DNA from: Salirhabdus euzebyi
Lineage (GTDB): Bacteria > Bacillota > Bacilli > Bacillales > Alkalibacillaceae
Length of the DNA stretch: 64,000 bases
NCBI RefSeq assembly: GCF_014207435.1
Contig: NZ_JACHGH010000004.1
Coordinates: 62,001-126,000, forward strand
Direction of reading: 5' to 3'
Position numbers and translations under genes: made by a program. The notes beneath the pieces are model-generated. The model worked only from the letters and a program-made list of their open reading frames with translations. It did no database searches and was not told the origin of the DNA. Of the stretch, positions 56,965 to 64,000 are shown piece by piece; position 1 is the first letter of the stretch; each line of letters opens with the position of its first letter.

Positions 56965-58152
56965 ATGGATATGACGTTATCTCACAAAATGAACCAGTTC
57001 AAACCTTCAATTTTTAATGAACTTTCACATTATAAAAAAAGAAAAGAGAAAGAGGGGAACGAAATTTTTGATTTAAGTATTGGAAGTCCTGATTTGCCTC
57101 CGCCTTCATTTGTGATGGATGAGTTAGCAAAAGGAGTCCAGGACCCCTCCCAATATGGCTATTCATTAACTGGTATCGATGCCTTTCATCAATCGGTAGC
57201 GGTTTATTATAAAAAGGCGTATGAAGTGCAACTTCAAGCAGATCAAGAGGTTTTAATGGTAATGGGTTCCCAAGACGGCCTTGTCCATTTACCGATGGTG
57301 ATTGTTAATCCAGGGGATATGGTTCTCGTTCCAGACCCAGGATACACAGCTTATGATGCGGGTATAGCTCTTGCAGATGCACAATCTTACTCGATGCCTT
57401 TACGGGAAGAAAATCATTTTTTACCAGACTTAGACGCCATACCAGAGGTGATAAGGGAAAAAGCTAAACTAATGATTTTGAATTTTCCTGGCAATCCAGT
57501 TCCAGCAGTAGCTACAAAGGATTTTTTTGAAAAGGTTGTTCAATTTGCAAAGAAATATAATATTGTCGTACTTCATGATTTTGCTTATTCAGAGCTTTAT
57601 TATGGCAAACGCCCAATTAGTTTTTTATCTATAGAAGGTGCAAAAGAAGTTGGTATAGAGTTTAATTCTTTATCGAAAAGTTTTAACATGGCAGGATGTA
57701 GAATTGGCTATATTGTAGGTAATTCAACTATAGTAGATGGGTTAAATAGACTGAAATCGAATCTTGACTATGGTGTGTTTTTACCTATTCAGCAAGCAGC
57801 TATAAAGGCTTTACAAAATGCTTCTGATTTTAGTGAGGAATTAAGAAGTGTATATAAAAGACGACGAGATGTATTTGTGAAAAGTTTAAAGGAATTAGGT
57901 TGGAATGTAGATATCCCGCAAGCATCTATGTTTGTTTGGGCAAAAATTCCTAAACAGCTTCGTTCCACTGATTTTACTTTCCGATTAATGGATGAAACAG
58001 GAATAGTCGTTGTACCTGGGTATGCATTTGGAAAAGAAGGGGAAGATTATGTTCGTATTGCACTTACTCAAGATGAAAGTGTTCTGTTAAGAGCAGTGTC
58101 TAAACTTAAAGAAAGTGCGTGGTTTACATCAGCACTAACGCGTGAGGCATAA
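56965..58152 (+). CDS. Class I/II PLP-dependent aminotransferase
   Basis: A 395-residue aminotransferase of fold type I. The N-terminal IFDLSIGSPDLPPPSFVMDE and YGYSLTGIDAFHQSVAVYY are substrate-binding parts; VMGSQDGLVHLPMVIVNPGD and the Asn in NFPGNPVPAVA follow; the PLP lysine is in FNSLSKSFNMAGCRIGY (about residue 233). The group includes LL-diaminopimelate and aspartate/alanine aminotransferases; the substrate is undecided. The ATG at 56965 has GAGGTG; the GTG at 56956 overlaps that site and is rejected. Confidence 0.9.
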   Translation: MDMTLSHKMNQFKPSIFNELSHYKKRKEKEGNEIFDLSIGSPDLPPPSFVMDELAKGVQDPSQYGYSLTGIDAFHQSVAVYYKKAYEVQLQADQEVLMVMGSQDGLVHLPMVIVNPGDMVLVPDPGYTAYDAGIALADAQSYSMPLREENHFLPDLDAIPEVIREKAKLMILNFPGNPVPAVATKDFFEKVVQFAKKYNIVVLHDFAYSELYYGKRPISFLSIEGAKEVGIEFNSLSKSFNMAGCRIGYIVGNSTIVDGLNRLKSNLDYGVFLPIQQAAIKALQNASDFSEELRSVYKRRRDVFVKSLKELGWNVDIPQASMFVWAKIPKQLRSTDFTFRLMDETGIVVVPGYAFGKEGEDYVRIALTQDESVLLRAVSKLKESAWFTSALTREA

Positions 58153-58172
58153 ATTTTTAATCATCTAATAAA

Positions 58173-58206
58173 CAGGAAGCTATCCCAAAAATGGGATAGC
58201 TTTTCC
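58173..58206 (+). terminator. Terminator of the aminotransferase gene
   Basis: GGAAGCTATCCCA/TGGGATAGCTTTTCC stem with a short A loop. Confidence 0.78.
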
Positions 58207-58329
58207 TATTTTAATGAATTGTAAGGATCTTATCTAGCAAAAAACGATGGTGTGGGAAACGTCATCATTTAAAATTCCAATAAAAATGTAACATAATCAA
58301 GGAGCTTTAAAAAAAACTTGGTTAACAGA

Positions 58330-59193
58330 TTATAAAAAATGTTTCAGTAAATCTAAACCTAGCTGAACTGCTTTACTTTGTTCTTGTTTTTTTAAATAAA
58401 CAAGGAATATTTTATGTGTAGGGGGTTGGCTTGGAAGTTCGAAATTTATTTTTATTAAAGATCCGTCTTTAACATATGGACCTATAATGGATTGGGGAAT
58501 GAATCCAAATCCGCTACCATCGAGAAGCATTTTTAGAACAATAGATGTCTGATTTATTTTAAAAGCAGGAATGTAGTGATTGCCGATGGTGTTATAGAAC
58601 CAATTCATAAATGGGTTTCCCCAATCATTTAGAATGAAATCTTTGCTATATAACGTTTCTAGATTTCCTAGATTATTGTATTTTTCCGCACCGGCTAAAA
58701 CATACTCATCATCCAAGATTGGTTGGGAATGGATCATTGGGTGGCGTGGCTTTGCGTATACAACCCCTACGTGAATGATGCCGTCTAGCACCTTTTGGAT
58801 TGTATTCTCTGTGGAGTGTGTTAATAGTTCTACTGCTACTTCCGGATTACTTTCCCTAAAAGTCTTCAGGTAGGGATATAGTAGGTGACGCCACACGGAT
58901 GAGGGTCCTCCGAGAACGAGTCGTTCCTCATATAGTCCTTGTTGTTGCAAGTTCTCCACACTTTTTTCTGCAAGCTCCTTCATACGAAAAGCATAAGGTA
59001 AAAAAATTTCCCCTGCAGGTGTTAAAGAAACAGTTTTATTAGATCGATATAAAAGTTGCTTTCCTACTATGTCTTCTAAGGTTTTAATTCGGGAAGTGAC
59101 CGTTGACTGTGCTAAATGGAGAACTTCTGCTGTTTTAGTGAAATTTTTTGTTTCGGCAACGAGAATGAAAGCATTTAATTGTTCCGTATCCAT
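58330..59193 (-). CDS. LysR-type transcriptional regulator
   Basis: A 287-residue LysR regulator. The N-terminal winged helix-turn-helix is seen in LNAFILVAETKNFTKTAEVL, followed by HLAQSTVTSRIKTLEDIVGK and LLYRSNKTVSLTPAGE. Beyond residue 90 is a periplasmic-binding-like effector domain (LVLGGPSSVWRHLLYPYLKT, GIIHVGVVYAKPRH, LLDGSGFGFIPQSI). It is divergent from a HAD hydrolase gene, with a perfect inverted repeat in between (59211-59233), the usual LysR arrangement. The effector is unknown. It resembles the CysL/YwfK style in length only. Confidence 0.92.
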   Translation of the reverse strand: MDTEQLNAFILVAETKNFTKTAEVLHLAQSTVTSRIKTLEDIVGKQLLYRSNKTVSLTPAGEIFLPYAFRMKELAEKSVENLQQQGLYEERLVLGGPSSVWRHLLYPYLKTFRESNPEVAVELLTHSTENTIQKVLDGIIHVGVVYAKPRHPMIHSQPILDDEYVLAGAEKYNNLGNLETLYSKDFILNDWGNPFMNWFYNTIGNHYIPAFKINQTSIVLKMLLDGSGFGFIPQSIIGPYVKDGSLIKINFELPSQPPTHKIFLVYLKKQEQSKAVQLGLDLLKHFL

Positions 59194-59210
59194 TTCCTAA
59201 TCCCCCTTTT

Positions 59211-59233
59211 AATAATCGATAAAATCGATTATT
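59211..59233. promoter_or_regulatory. LysR-type operator
   Basis: AATAATCGAT-AAA-ATCGATTATT, a perfect 10-3-10 inverted repeat containing T-N11-A (T-CGATAAAATCG-A), 18 bases before the LysR start codon, in the divergent region. Confidence 0.75.
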
Positions 59234-59321
59234 GTGATAGAAATTATTTGTTTTACAAATGATTATACAGCCAATATGATATAAATCAAACGAAGTCAAT
59301 TCCAAAGGGGGAAGGAAGTAA

Positions 59322-59945
59322 TTGTATAAATGTGTCATACTCGACGTCGATGGGACCATGTTGAATACGGAGAAAGCTATTATTTATTCTTTACAACAAA
59401 TGTTGAAAGAGGAATTTAATCGGGTATATTCATATGCCGAATTAACGCGTTCCTTTGGCATTCCAGGAGTGACTTACTTAGAAACATTAGGAATTGAAAA
59501 TGCAAAGGCTGCTAATGATATTTGGAATGAAATGTTAAAGGACTATCAATCTTTCATGGAAATTTTCCCAGGAATCAGAGAATTATTGAGTAAATTAAAA
59601 GAAAAGAACATCCTACTAGGAATAGTCACTTCTAAGACAAGACAAGAGTTAAAAGATGACTTTTTTTCTTTTGGTCTAAACGATTTATTTGATTATGTTG
59701 TGTGTGCGGATGACACGACTAAACATAAACCGAATCCAGAGCCAATTTTAAAGTTTTTAGAGGTCTCAAATGTTAATGCTAGAGACGCCATTTATATAGG
59801 GGATACAATTTATGACTCGCAATGTGCAAAAGAGAGCAAGGTAGCATTTGGACTAGCCAAATGGGGAGCAATAGATCCGGAAAATATACCTTCCACTTTT
59901 AAATTTGATGAACCAAGGCATATTCTGAACCTGTTTGAAAAATAG
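59322..59945 (+). CDS. HAD-family hydrolase (PGP-like)
   Basis: A 207-residue haloacid dehalogenase superfamily phosphatase. Motif I DVDGTMLNT near the N-terminus, motif II Thr/Ser in LGIVTSKTRQEL, Lys in DDTTKHKPNPEPIL, and motif IV in IYIGDTIYDSQCAKES. The helical cap is between residues 15 and 85 (subclass I). It starts with TTG behind GGGGGAAGGAAG. It is followed 22 bases later by a second HAD gene, and divergent from the LysR gene, which may control it. Confidence 0.87.
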   Translation: MYKCVILDVDGTMLNTEKAIIYSLQQMLKEEFNRVYSYAELTRSFGIPGVTYLETLGIENAKAANDIWNEMLKDYQSFMEIFPGIRELLSKLKEKNILLGIVTSKTRQELKDDFFSFGLNDLFDYVVCADDTTKHKPNPEPILKFLEVSNVNARDAIYIGDTIYDSQCAKESKVAFGLAKWGAIDPENIPSTFKFDEPRHILNLFEK

Positions 59946-59967
59946 AAAGTAGAGAAGGGGAATAAAT

Positions 59968-60600
59968 ATGATAAAAAGTGTCATTTTTGATTTTGACGGA
60001 ACATTGGCTAATACTTTACCAATCTGTTATGAGGCATTTCAAAAGGTGTTTGCTAAGTATGATAATAAGACTCTTACAACAGAAGATATTCATGCTATGT
60101 TCGGTCCATCAGAAGTAGGTATAATAAGGAAGAATCTTATTCATCAGAATGTTGAGGAAGCGATAGAGCTTTACTATGAAACGTATTTGAAAAAACACAA
60201 CTCTTTAGTTAATAGAAATAAAGAAATAGAAAATATGTTAAGAACATTGACGGATATGGGGGTGAAACTCGGTATTGTAACGGGGAAAGCGAGAAGAAGC
60301 TTAGATATTTCATTACATGCTTTACACATGGATCATTATTTTCATGTGACGATAACTGGGGATGATGTAGTGCATCCCAAGCCACATCCTGAAGGTGTTG
60401 AAAAAGCTCTATCATTATTAGAAGTGAACAGCAATGAAGCTGTTTTTGTGGGTGATAGTGATGCCGATATTAAAGCTGGTTTGCATGCCAACGTACATAC
60501 AGTAGGAGTCGAGTGGTTACCAAATTATGAACCTGTTGCTATTACTACAAAACCCCATGCTATTTTTACAAGTCCAAATGAGTTAATTGATTTAGTATAA
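59968..60600 (+). CDS. HAD-family hydrolase (second)
   Basis: A 210-residue HAD phosphatase: motif I VIFDFDGTLANTLPI, motif II GIVTGKARRSLDI, motif III Lys in VVHPKPHPEGVEKAL and motif IV VFVGDSDADIKAG. Similar in plan to the preceding gene but not strongly alike, so an old duplication or independent paralogues. AGAAGGGGA precedes the ATG. It probably shares a transcript with the 59322 gene. Possible substrates include phosphoglycolate or other small phosphate esters. Confidence 0.87.
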   Translation: MIKSVIFDFDGTLANTLPICYEAFQKVFAKYDNKTLTTEDIHAMFGPSEVGIIRKNLIHQNVEEAIELYYETYLKKHNSLVNRNKEIENMLRTLTDMGVKLGIVTGKARRSLDISLHALHMDHYFHVTITGDDVVHPKPHPEGVEKALSLLEVNSNEAVFVGDSDADIKAGLHANVHTVGVEWLPNYEPVAITTKPHAIFTSPNELIDLV

Positions 60601-60625
60601 AAACATAAATCTTATTAAAAGGGAA

Positions 60626-61164
60626 GGCTCTTTTCGTAAAGATTGTTGTCATGCGTTTCACAGTTGATGGAAAATGCGACGTAACTTGATATGTGCAAAT
60701 CCAACCGCTACGGAAATACACTACGCGCACCTTAGGGCTCGCGCTGAGCCTCCTCACTCGCACAGAACGCTCGCTGTCGGGTCTCAACGTCTTCGCTGTC
60801 CCGCAGGAGTCTACGTGTATTTCCTTCGCTAAGCATGTGCTTATCTTACTGTGCGGATGAATTGGGAAAAAAGAAAGTTAAAAATAAAGTCATAGTGATA
60901 AGTAAGAATTATCTAACATGCCTCTATGGTTTACCACTATTCTTGAATCAGAAAATCAATGTTAGCGTAGGCAGAATACGCAGACTCCTACGGGATAGCA
61001 CGGTCTGAAGACCCCGCAGCGGTGGTTTTCCGCGAGGAGGCTGAGGCCGTGCCCGTGGAAAGCGAAGTATTCTGCCGAAGCGGTCGTATGCACTCATCAA
61101 AATGCAAAGCTATAGTTATGTCGTAGTTTAAGGAAATAAAGCAATAATATTTTAGAAAATTGAC
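60626..61164. repeat. Composite dispersed repeat, copy D
   Basis: The longest well-preserved copy with a full first module. The left end GGCTCTTTTCGTAAAGATTG continues to TTGTC (60626-60650), the terminal sequence also seen inverted at the right end of the 21438 element. The first module is bounded by GGAAATACACTACG and ACGTGTATTTCC, the second by GGCAGAATACGC and GTATTCTGCC. The right end contains ATTTTAGAAAATTG. It is the reverse complement of the 28714-29182 copy. Confidence 0.82.
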
Positions 61165-61184
61165 AAAAAGAAAGAGGAGAAAAC

Positions 61185-61517
61185 ATGACAGAAGATTTTT
61201 ATTGTGAAGAGGTATTAAGCGGGAAAACAGAAGTGGAAAAAGTACTGGAAACAGAAAATGTGTTAGCTTATTATCATACCAAACCTTTTTACCCTGTTCA
61301 TATCGTAGCCATACCTAAACGACATATCCCATCTTTGCTATCATTAGAAGAAACTGATAACGAGTTATTGGTAGAGTTGTTTTCCGTCATCAAACAGGTT
61401 GCTGCACAAGTGACAGAAGAGCATGGTGCTTGTAGGGTGTTAACGAATTTAGGAAACTATCAAGATTCCAAACACTTACATTTCCATATCGCATCAGGTA
61501 AGCCTCTTAATAAGTAA
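61185..61517 (+). CDS. HIT-family nucleotide-binding protein
   Basis: A 110-residue HIT protein. The family motif is KHLHFHIASG (His-x-His-x-His near residue 100), preceded by VLAYYHTKPFYPVHIVAIPK and the helix ETDNELLVELFSVIKQVAAQ. HIT enzymes hydrolyse nucleotidyl phosphoramidates or related compounds (Hint type). AAAGAGGAG is present upstream of the ATG. Its own terminator follows, so it is not part of the sulfur operon. Confidence 0.9.
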   Translation: MTEDFYCEEVLSGKTEVEKVLETENVLAYYHTKPFYPVHIVAIPKRHIPSLLSLEETDNELLVELFSVIKQVAAQVTEEHGACRVLTNLGNYQDSKHLHFHIASGKPLNK

Positions 61518-61527
61518 GATTAATTGT

Positions 61528-61558
61528 AACCCCCATTTGCTAAGGAATGGGGGTTTTA
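61528..61558 (+). terminator. Terminator of the HIT gene
   Basis: AACCCCCATT and AATGGGGGTT form a perfect stem followed by TTTA. Confidence 0.8.
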
Positions 61559-61578
61559 CTATTAACTATTTTTTATTG

Positions 61579-61607
61579 TTGACAAAATACCTATAGGGGT
61601 ATATTAT
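61579..61607 (+). promoter_or_regulatory. Promoter of the persulfide operon with CstR/CsoR-like operator
   Basis: TTGACA (61579-61584) and TATTAT (61602-61607) have an exact 17-bp spacer occupied by ATACCTATAGGGGTAT (61587-61602), a near-perfect palindrome of the CsoR/CstR type. Repressor binding here would block RNA polymerase. Confidence 0.75.
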
Positions 61608-61652
61608 AAGTTTTGTCAGTTGGGAAACAAACAAAAAAATTTGCAATTAAAA

Positions 61653-61668
61653 ATACCTGCATGGGTAT
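61653..61668 (+). promoter_or_regulatory. CstR/CsoR-like box 2
   Basis: ATACCTGCATGGGTAT lies in the leader, 24 bases before the first start codon. It has the same ATACC-N6-GGTAT layout as box 1. Confidence 0.6.
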
Positions 61669-61691
61669 TTTGGTGAAAGGATGGAGCAGAA

Positions 61692-62171
61692 ATGACGGAA
61701 AATAAAAAAACAACCATAGTTTTATTCAGTGGTGATTACGATAAAGCAATGGCGGCTTATATAATTGCAAACGGTGCAGCTGCTTATGACCATGAGGTCA
61801 CAATTTTTCATACATTTTGGGGCTTAAATGCATTAAGAAAAGATGAGGACATTAAGGTGCAAAAAGGATTTATGGAAAAGATGTTTGGAAAAATGATGCC
61901 TAAAGGTGCAGATAAAATGGGATTGTCTAAAATGAACTTTGCTGGAATGGGTCCTAAAATGATTAAAAGTGTAATGAAAAAGCATAATGCTTTGTCGTTA
62001 CCAAGCTTAATTGATATGGCTCAAGAACAAGACGTAAAACTTGTAGCATGTACGATGACAATGGACTTATTGGGTCTTCAAAAAGAAGAACTATTAGATA
62101 GTATTGACTATGCCGGGGTAGCAGCATATTTAGGCGATGCAGAAGAAGGTAATGTAAACTTATTTATTTAA
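61692..62171 (+). CDS. yrkE: DsrE-family protein YrkE-like
   Basis: A 159-residue DsrE/F-like sulfur-relay protein. The N-terminus KTTIVLFSGDYDKAMAAYII is the DsrE strand-loop-helix, with a Met/Lys-rich insertion (MEKMFGKMMPKGADKMGLSK) and the conserved Cys in KLVACTMTMDLLGL (about residue 119). Such proteins carry persulfides between carriers. The ATG has GAAAGGATGGAG. It is first in a three-gene operon with TusA-rhodanese and rhodanese-MBL genes, as in B. subtilis yrkE-yrkF-yrkH. Confidence 0.85.
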   Translation: MTENKKTTIVLFSGDYDKAMAAYIIANGAAAYDHEVTIFHTFWGLNALRKDEDIKVQKGFMEKMFGKMMPKGADKMGLSKMNFAGMGPKMIKSVMKKHNALSLPSLIDMAQEQDVKLVACTMTMDLLGLQKEELLDSIDYAGVAAYLGDAEEGNVNLFI

Positions 62172-62203
62172 TGAACAGTAGGAATATTTTTTTATTAAAT
62201 ATA

Positions 62204-62219
62204 ATACCCATGGGGGTAA
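62204..62219 (+). promoter_or_regulatory. CstR/CsoR-like box 3
   Basis: ATACCCATGGGGGTAA lies between the first and second operon genes, immediately before the GGAGG site of the TusA-rhodanese gene. Confidence 0.55.
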
Positions 62220-62234
62220 ATGGAGGTATTAGGA

Positions 62235-62810
62235 ATGGAAGCATTAAAAACAAATATCAAGATAGATGCAAAAGGATTAGCATGCCCAATGCCTATTGTG
62301 AAAACAAAAAAAGCAATGAATAACTTAGAGGCAGGTCAAGTGATTGAAGTGCTTGCGACAGATAAAGGGTCAAAGGCCGATATTCAAGCTTGGTCAAAAA
62401 GTGCAGGTCACCAGTACCTAGGCACATTAGAAGATGGAGATGTTTTAAAACACTATGTAAGAAAATCATCAAACGATGAAGCCATTGAGAAAAATCATCC
62501 CCATGTTACAAGTAATGAAGAGTTAGCTAACAAACTTGGAACAGGGGAAGACATCATTGTACTTGATGTTAGAGAATCCGCTGAATATGGTTTTAACCAT
62601 ATTCCACAAGCAATTTCTATTCCATTAGGTGAATTAGAAGAAAACATTCGTGAACTAAATAAAGAAAAAGTGATTTATGTTATATGTCGAACTGGAAGTA
62701 GGAGTGATCTTGCAGCACAAAAGCTAACAGCACATGGATTCACAAATGTAATAAACGTAATACCTGGTATGAGCCAATGGGAAGGACGAACAGTAAGTAT
62801 TAAGGGATAA
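62235..62810 (+). CDS. yrkF: TusA-rhodanese fusion, YrkF-like
   Basis: A 191-residue fusion protein. Residues 1-75 are a TusA domain with its CPxP motif in AKGLACPMPIVKTKKAM (Cys17). Residues 90-188 are a rhodanese domain with active-site loop VICRTGSRSD and the entry motif IIVLDVRESAEYGFNHIPQA. Both cysteines are intact, so persulfide transfer between the domains is plausible. S. aureus CstA has a similar set of domains. The ATG at 62235 is eight bases after GGAGG; the ATG at 62220 coincides with that site and is rejected. Confidence 0.9.
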   Translation: MEALKTNIKIDAKGLACPMPIVKTKKAMNNLEAGQVIEVLATDKGSKADIQAWSKSAGHQYLGTLEDGDVLKHYVRKSSNDEAIEKNHPHVTSNEELANKLGTGEDIIVLDVRESAEYGFNHIPQAISIPLGELEENIRELNKEKVIYVICRTGSRSDLAAQKLTAHGFTNVINVIPGMSQWEGRTVSIKG

Positions 62811-62828
62811 ATTTTTTTATTATTTAAA

Positions 62829-62844
62829 ATACCGTAGGGGGTAA
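62829..62844 (+). promoter_or_regulatory. CstR/CsoR-like box 4
   Basis: ATACCGTAGGGGGTAA sits directly before the third operon gene; its GGGGGT also serves as ribosome binding site, five to six bases from the ATG at 62850. Confidence 0.55.
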
Positions 62845-62849
62845 AAATA

Positions 62850-63977
62850 ATGACAACTCGGGCTGTCACTTCAAAGGAATTGACCAGAAAAATTTTTAAC
62901 AAAGAGGATTTGTTTATTTTAGATGTTCGTAATGAAAATGATTTTAATGACTGGAAAATTGAAGGGGAAAAAATTAACTACTTCAATATTCCATATTTTG
63001 AGTTGTTAGATGGTGTTGAAGGGATTTTAGATAAACTTCCTTTAAACCAAGAGATTTTAGTCGTATGTGCAAAAGAAGGTTCCTCCGTAATGATAGCAGA
63101 AATGCTTTCTGAAGCAGGTTTGACAGCTTCCTTTCTACAAGGTGGAATGAAAGCATGGAGCGAGCATTTAGAGCCTGTAAAAATTGGGGATTTAAAGGGC
63201 GGGGGAGAAATTTATCAATTCGTCCGTATTGGTAAAGGTTGTCTATCTTATATGGTAATTTCCAATGGAGAAGCTGCGATTATCGACGCAACTAGGATGG
63301 CAGATACGTATCTAGACTTTGCTAAAAACAGGGATGCAACGGTTACCCATGTATTTGATACGCATCTTCATGCAGACCACATTTCTGGAGGAAGAAAAAT
63401 TGCAGACGAATCTAATGCAACTTACTGGTTACCACCGAAAGATGCAACGGAAGTTACCTTTGAATATGCAGCTTTAGAAGGGGGCAACGTTATCACAATC
63501 GGTAACACGGCTATCGACATTTATGCCTTGTATTCACCTGGACATACCATAGGATCTACTTCTTTTGTTATTGATGAACAGTTCTTACTTTCTGGAGATA
63601 TTTTGTTTATCGATTCTATTGGAAGACCAGACTTAGCTGGTTTAGCAGAAGATTGGGTAGGAGACTTAAGAGAAAGTCTTTATTCCCGTTATAAAGAATT
63701 GTCAGAAGAGCTAATCGTTCTTCCAGCTCACTTTATGATGATGGAAGAACTAAATGACGATGGTAGTGTATCAGAAAAATTAGGTGAACTATTTGCTCAA
63801 AATCATGGTTTAAATATCGAGGATGAAGAAGAATTCAGAAAAATGGTCACAGAAAATCTTCCACCACAACCAAATGCATATCAAGAAATTCGAGAAACAA
63901 ACATGGGTAAAGTCAGCCCAGATGCTGAAAGACAAAGAGAAATGGAAATTGGGCCAAACCGTTGCGCGGTTAGATAA
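62850..63977 (+). CDS. yrkH: Rhodanese-MBL persulfide dioxygenase-like protein, YrkH-like
   Basis: A 375-residue two-domain protein. Residues 1-110 form a rhodanese-like domain ([20 protein letters not shown], Cys in [17 protein letters not shown]). Residues 118-340 are a metallo-beta-lactamase domain of the ETHE1/persulfide dioxygenase type, with [12 protein letters not shown] (His, His, Asp), [12 protein letters not shown] and [15 protein letters not shown]. The domain order is opposite to S. aureus CstB, which begins with the dioxygenase. It should oxidise persulfide to sulfite or thiosulfate. It ends close to the window edge with an intact stop (TAG/TAA region at 63975-63977). Confidence 0.9.
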   Translation: MTTRAVTSKELTRKIFNKEDLFILDVRNENDFNDWKIEGEKINYFNIPYFELLDGVEGILDKLPLNQEILVVCAKEGSSVMIAEMLSEAGLTASFLQGGMKAWSEHLEPVKIGDLKGGGEIYQFVRIGKGCLSYMVISNGEAAIIDATRMADTYLDFAKNRDATVTHVFDTHLHADHISGGRKIADESNATYWLPPKDATEVTFEYAALEGGNVITIGNTAIDIYALYSPGHTIGSTSFVIDEQFLLSGDILFIDSIGRPDLAGLAEDWVGDLRESLYSRYKELSEELIVLPAHFMMMEELNDDGSVSEKLGELFAQNHGLNIEDEEEFRKMVTENLPPQPNAYQEIRETNMGKVSPDAERQREMEIGPNRCAVR

Positions 63978-64000
63978 AATAGGGTCTTTTGGAGTCACAA

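Overview
The window is chromosomal DNA of a low-GC, endospore-forming member of the Bacillaceae; I cannot fix the genus. The evidence is the fabI-cotO-coat gene order and the yjcF-yjcG-yjcH block known from Bacillus subtilis, a complete GerA-type germinant receptor locus, several YjcZ-family micropeptides, an RsbQ/RsbP energy-stress pair, AGGAGG ribosome binding sites and frequent TTG/GTG starts. No prophage, plasmid backbone, CRISPR array or rRNA operon was seen. The only RNA genes recognised are one tRNA-Val and one cyclic-di-GMP riboswitch.

Layout. 0-4 kb: fabI with a FapR-like operator, a dispersed repeat, then coat genes (cotO, a CotY/CotZ-family gene, small acidic or coiled-coil proteins). 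4-8 kb: MBL hydrolase, DUF421 protein, yjcH-yjcG-yjcF and yutG. 8-18 kb: acetyltransferases, a secreted DUF3298-like protein, three consecutive zinc-ribbon membrane or coiled-coil proteins, a decayed IS3-family element, and a lipoprotein with two SH3b domains and a C39-like peptidase domain. 18-21.4 kb: a redox or anaerobic cluster (two DUF2249 genes, a heme-copper-oxidase-like membrane protein, a DUF59 protein, a Crp/Fnr regulator, a divergent third DUF2249 gene). 21.4-34 kb: a 1218-residue PAS/GGDEF/EAL/PilZ protein behind a c-di-GMP-I riboswitch and terminator, ykoP/ykoQ/ykoN-like genes, an aldo-keto reductase, an ECF sigma/anti-sigma pair and a MASE3-PAS-GGDEF diguanylate cyclase. 34-38 kb: pflB-pflA and a P-loop protein. 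38-45 kb: a GerA-type locus in the order A-C-D-B, then YjcZ-family micropeptides around a Gly-Pro-Tyr repeat protein. 45-50 kb: acetyltransferases, an ArsP-like permease between two Cys-tailed microproteins behind repeated ATCAA-N6-TTGAT dyads, OsmC, LysE and tRNA-Val. 50-56 kb: rsbQ-rsbP, an expanded cluster of GerPA/GerPF-like small proteins, and a CotF-like gene. 56-64 kb: alpha/beta hydrolase, aminotransferase, LysR regulator with a perfect operator, two HAD phosphatases, HIT protein, and a persulfide-handling operon (yrkE-yrkF-yrkH-like) in which every gene follows a CstR/CsoR-like box.

How the genes fit together. Three themes recur. Spore assembly and germination: coat, GerA, GerP-like, YjcZ and CotF-like genes. 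Signalling by c-di-GMP and energy state: a diguanylate cyclase with a feedback site, a riboswitch-controlled phosphodiesterase, and RsbQP. Low-oxygen and reactive-sulfur physiology: pflBA, the Crp/Fnr-DUF2249 cluster and the persulfide operon. A composite GC-richer repeat (564, 469 and 539 bp copies plus a 276-bp half copy with terminal inverted repeats) is dispersed between operons. The observations I rate highest are the riboswitch-EAL unit, the GerPA/PF-like expansion, the Cys-tail microprotein/ArsP locus, the operator-before-every-gene sulfur operon and the dispersed repeat family.
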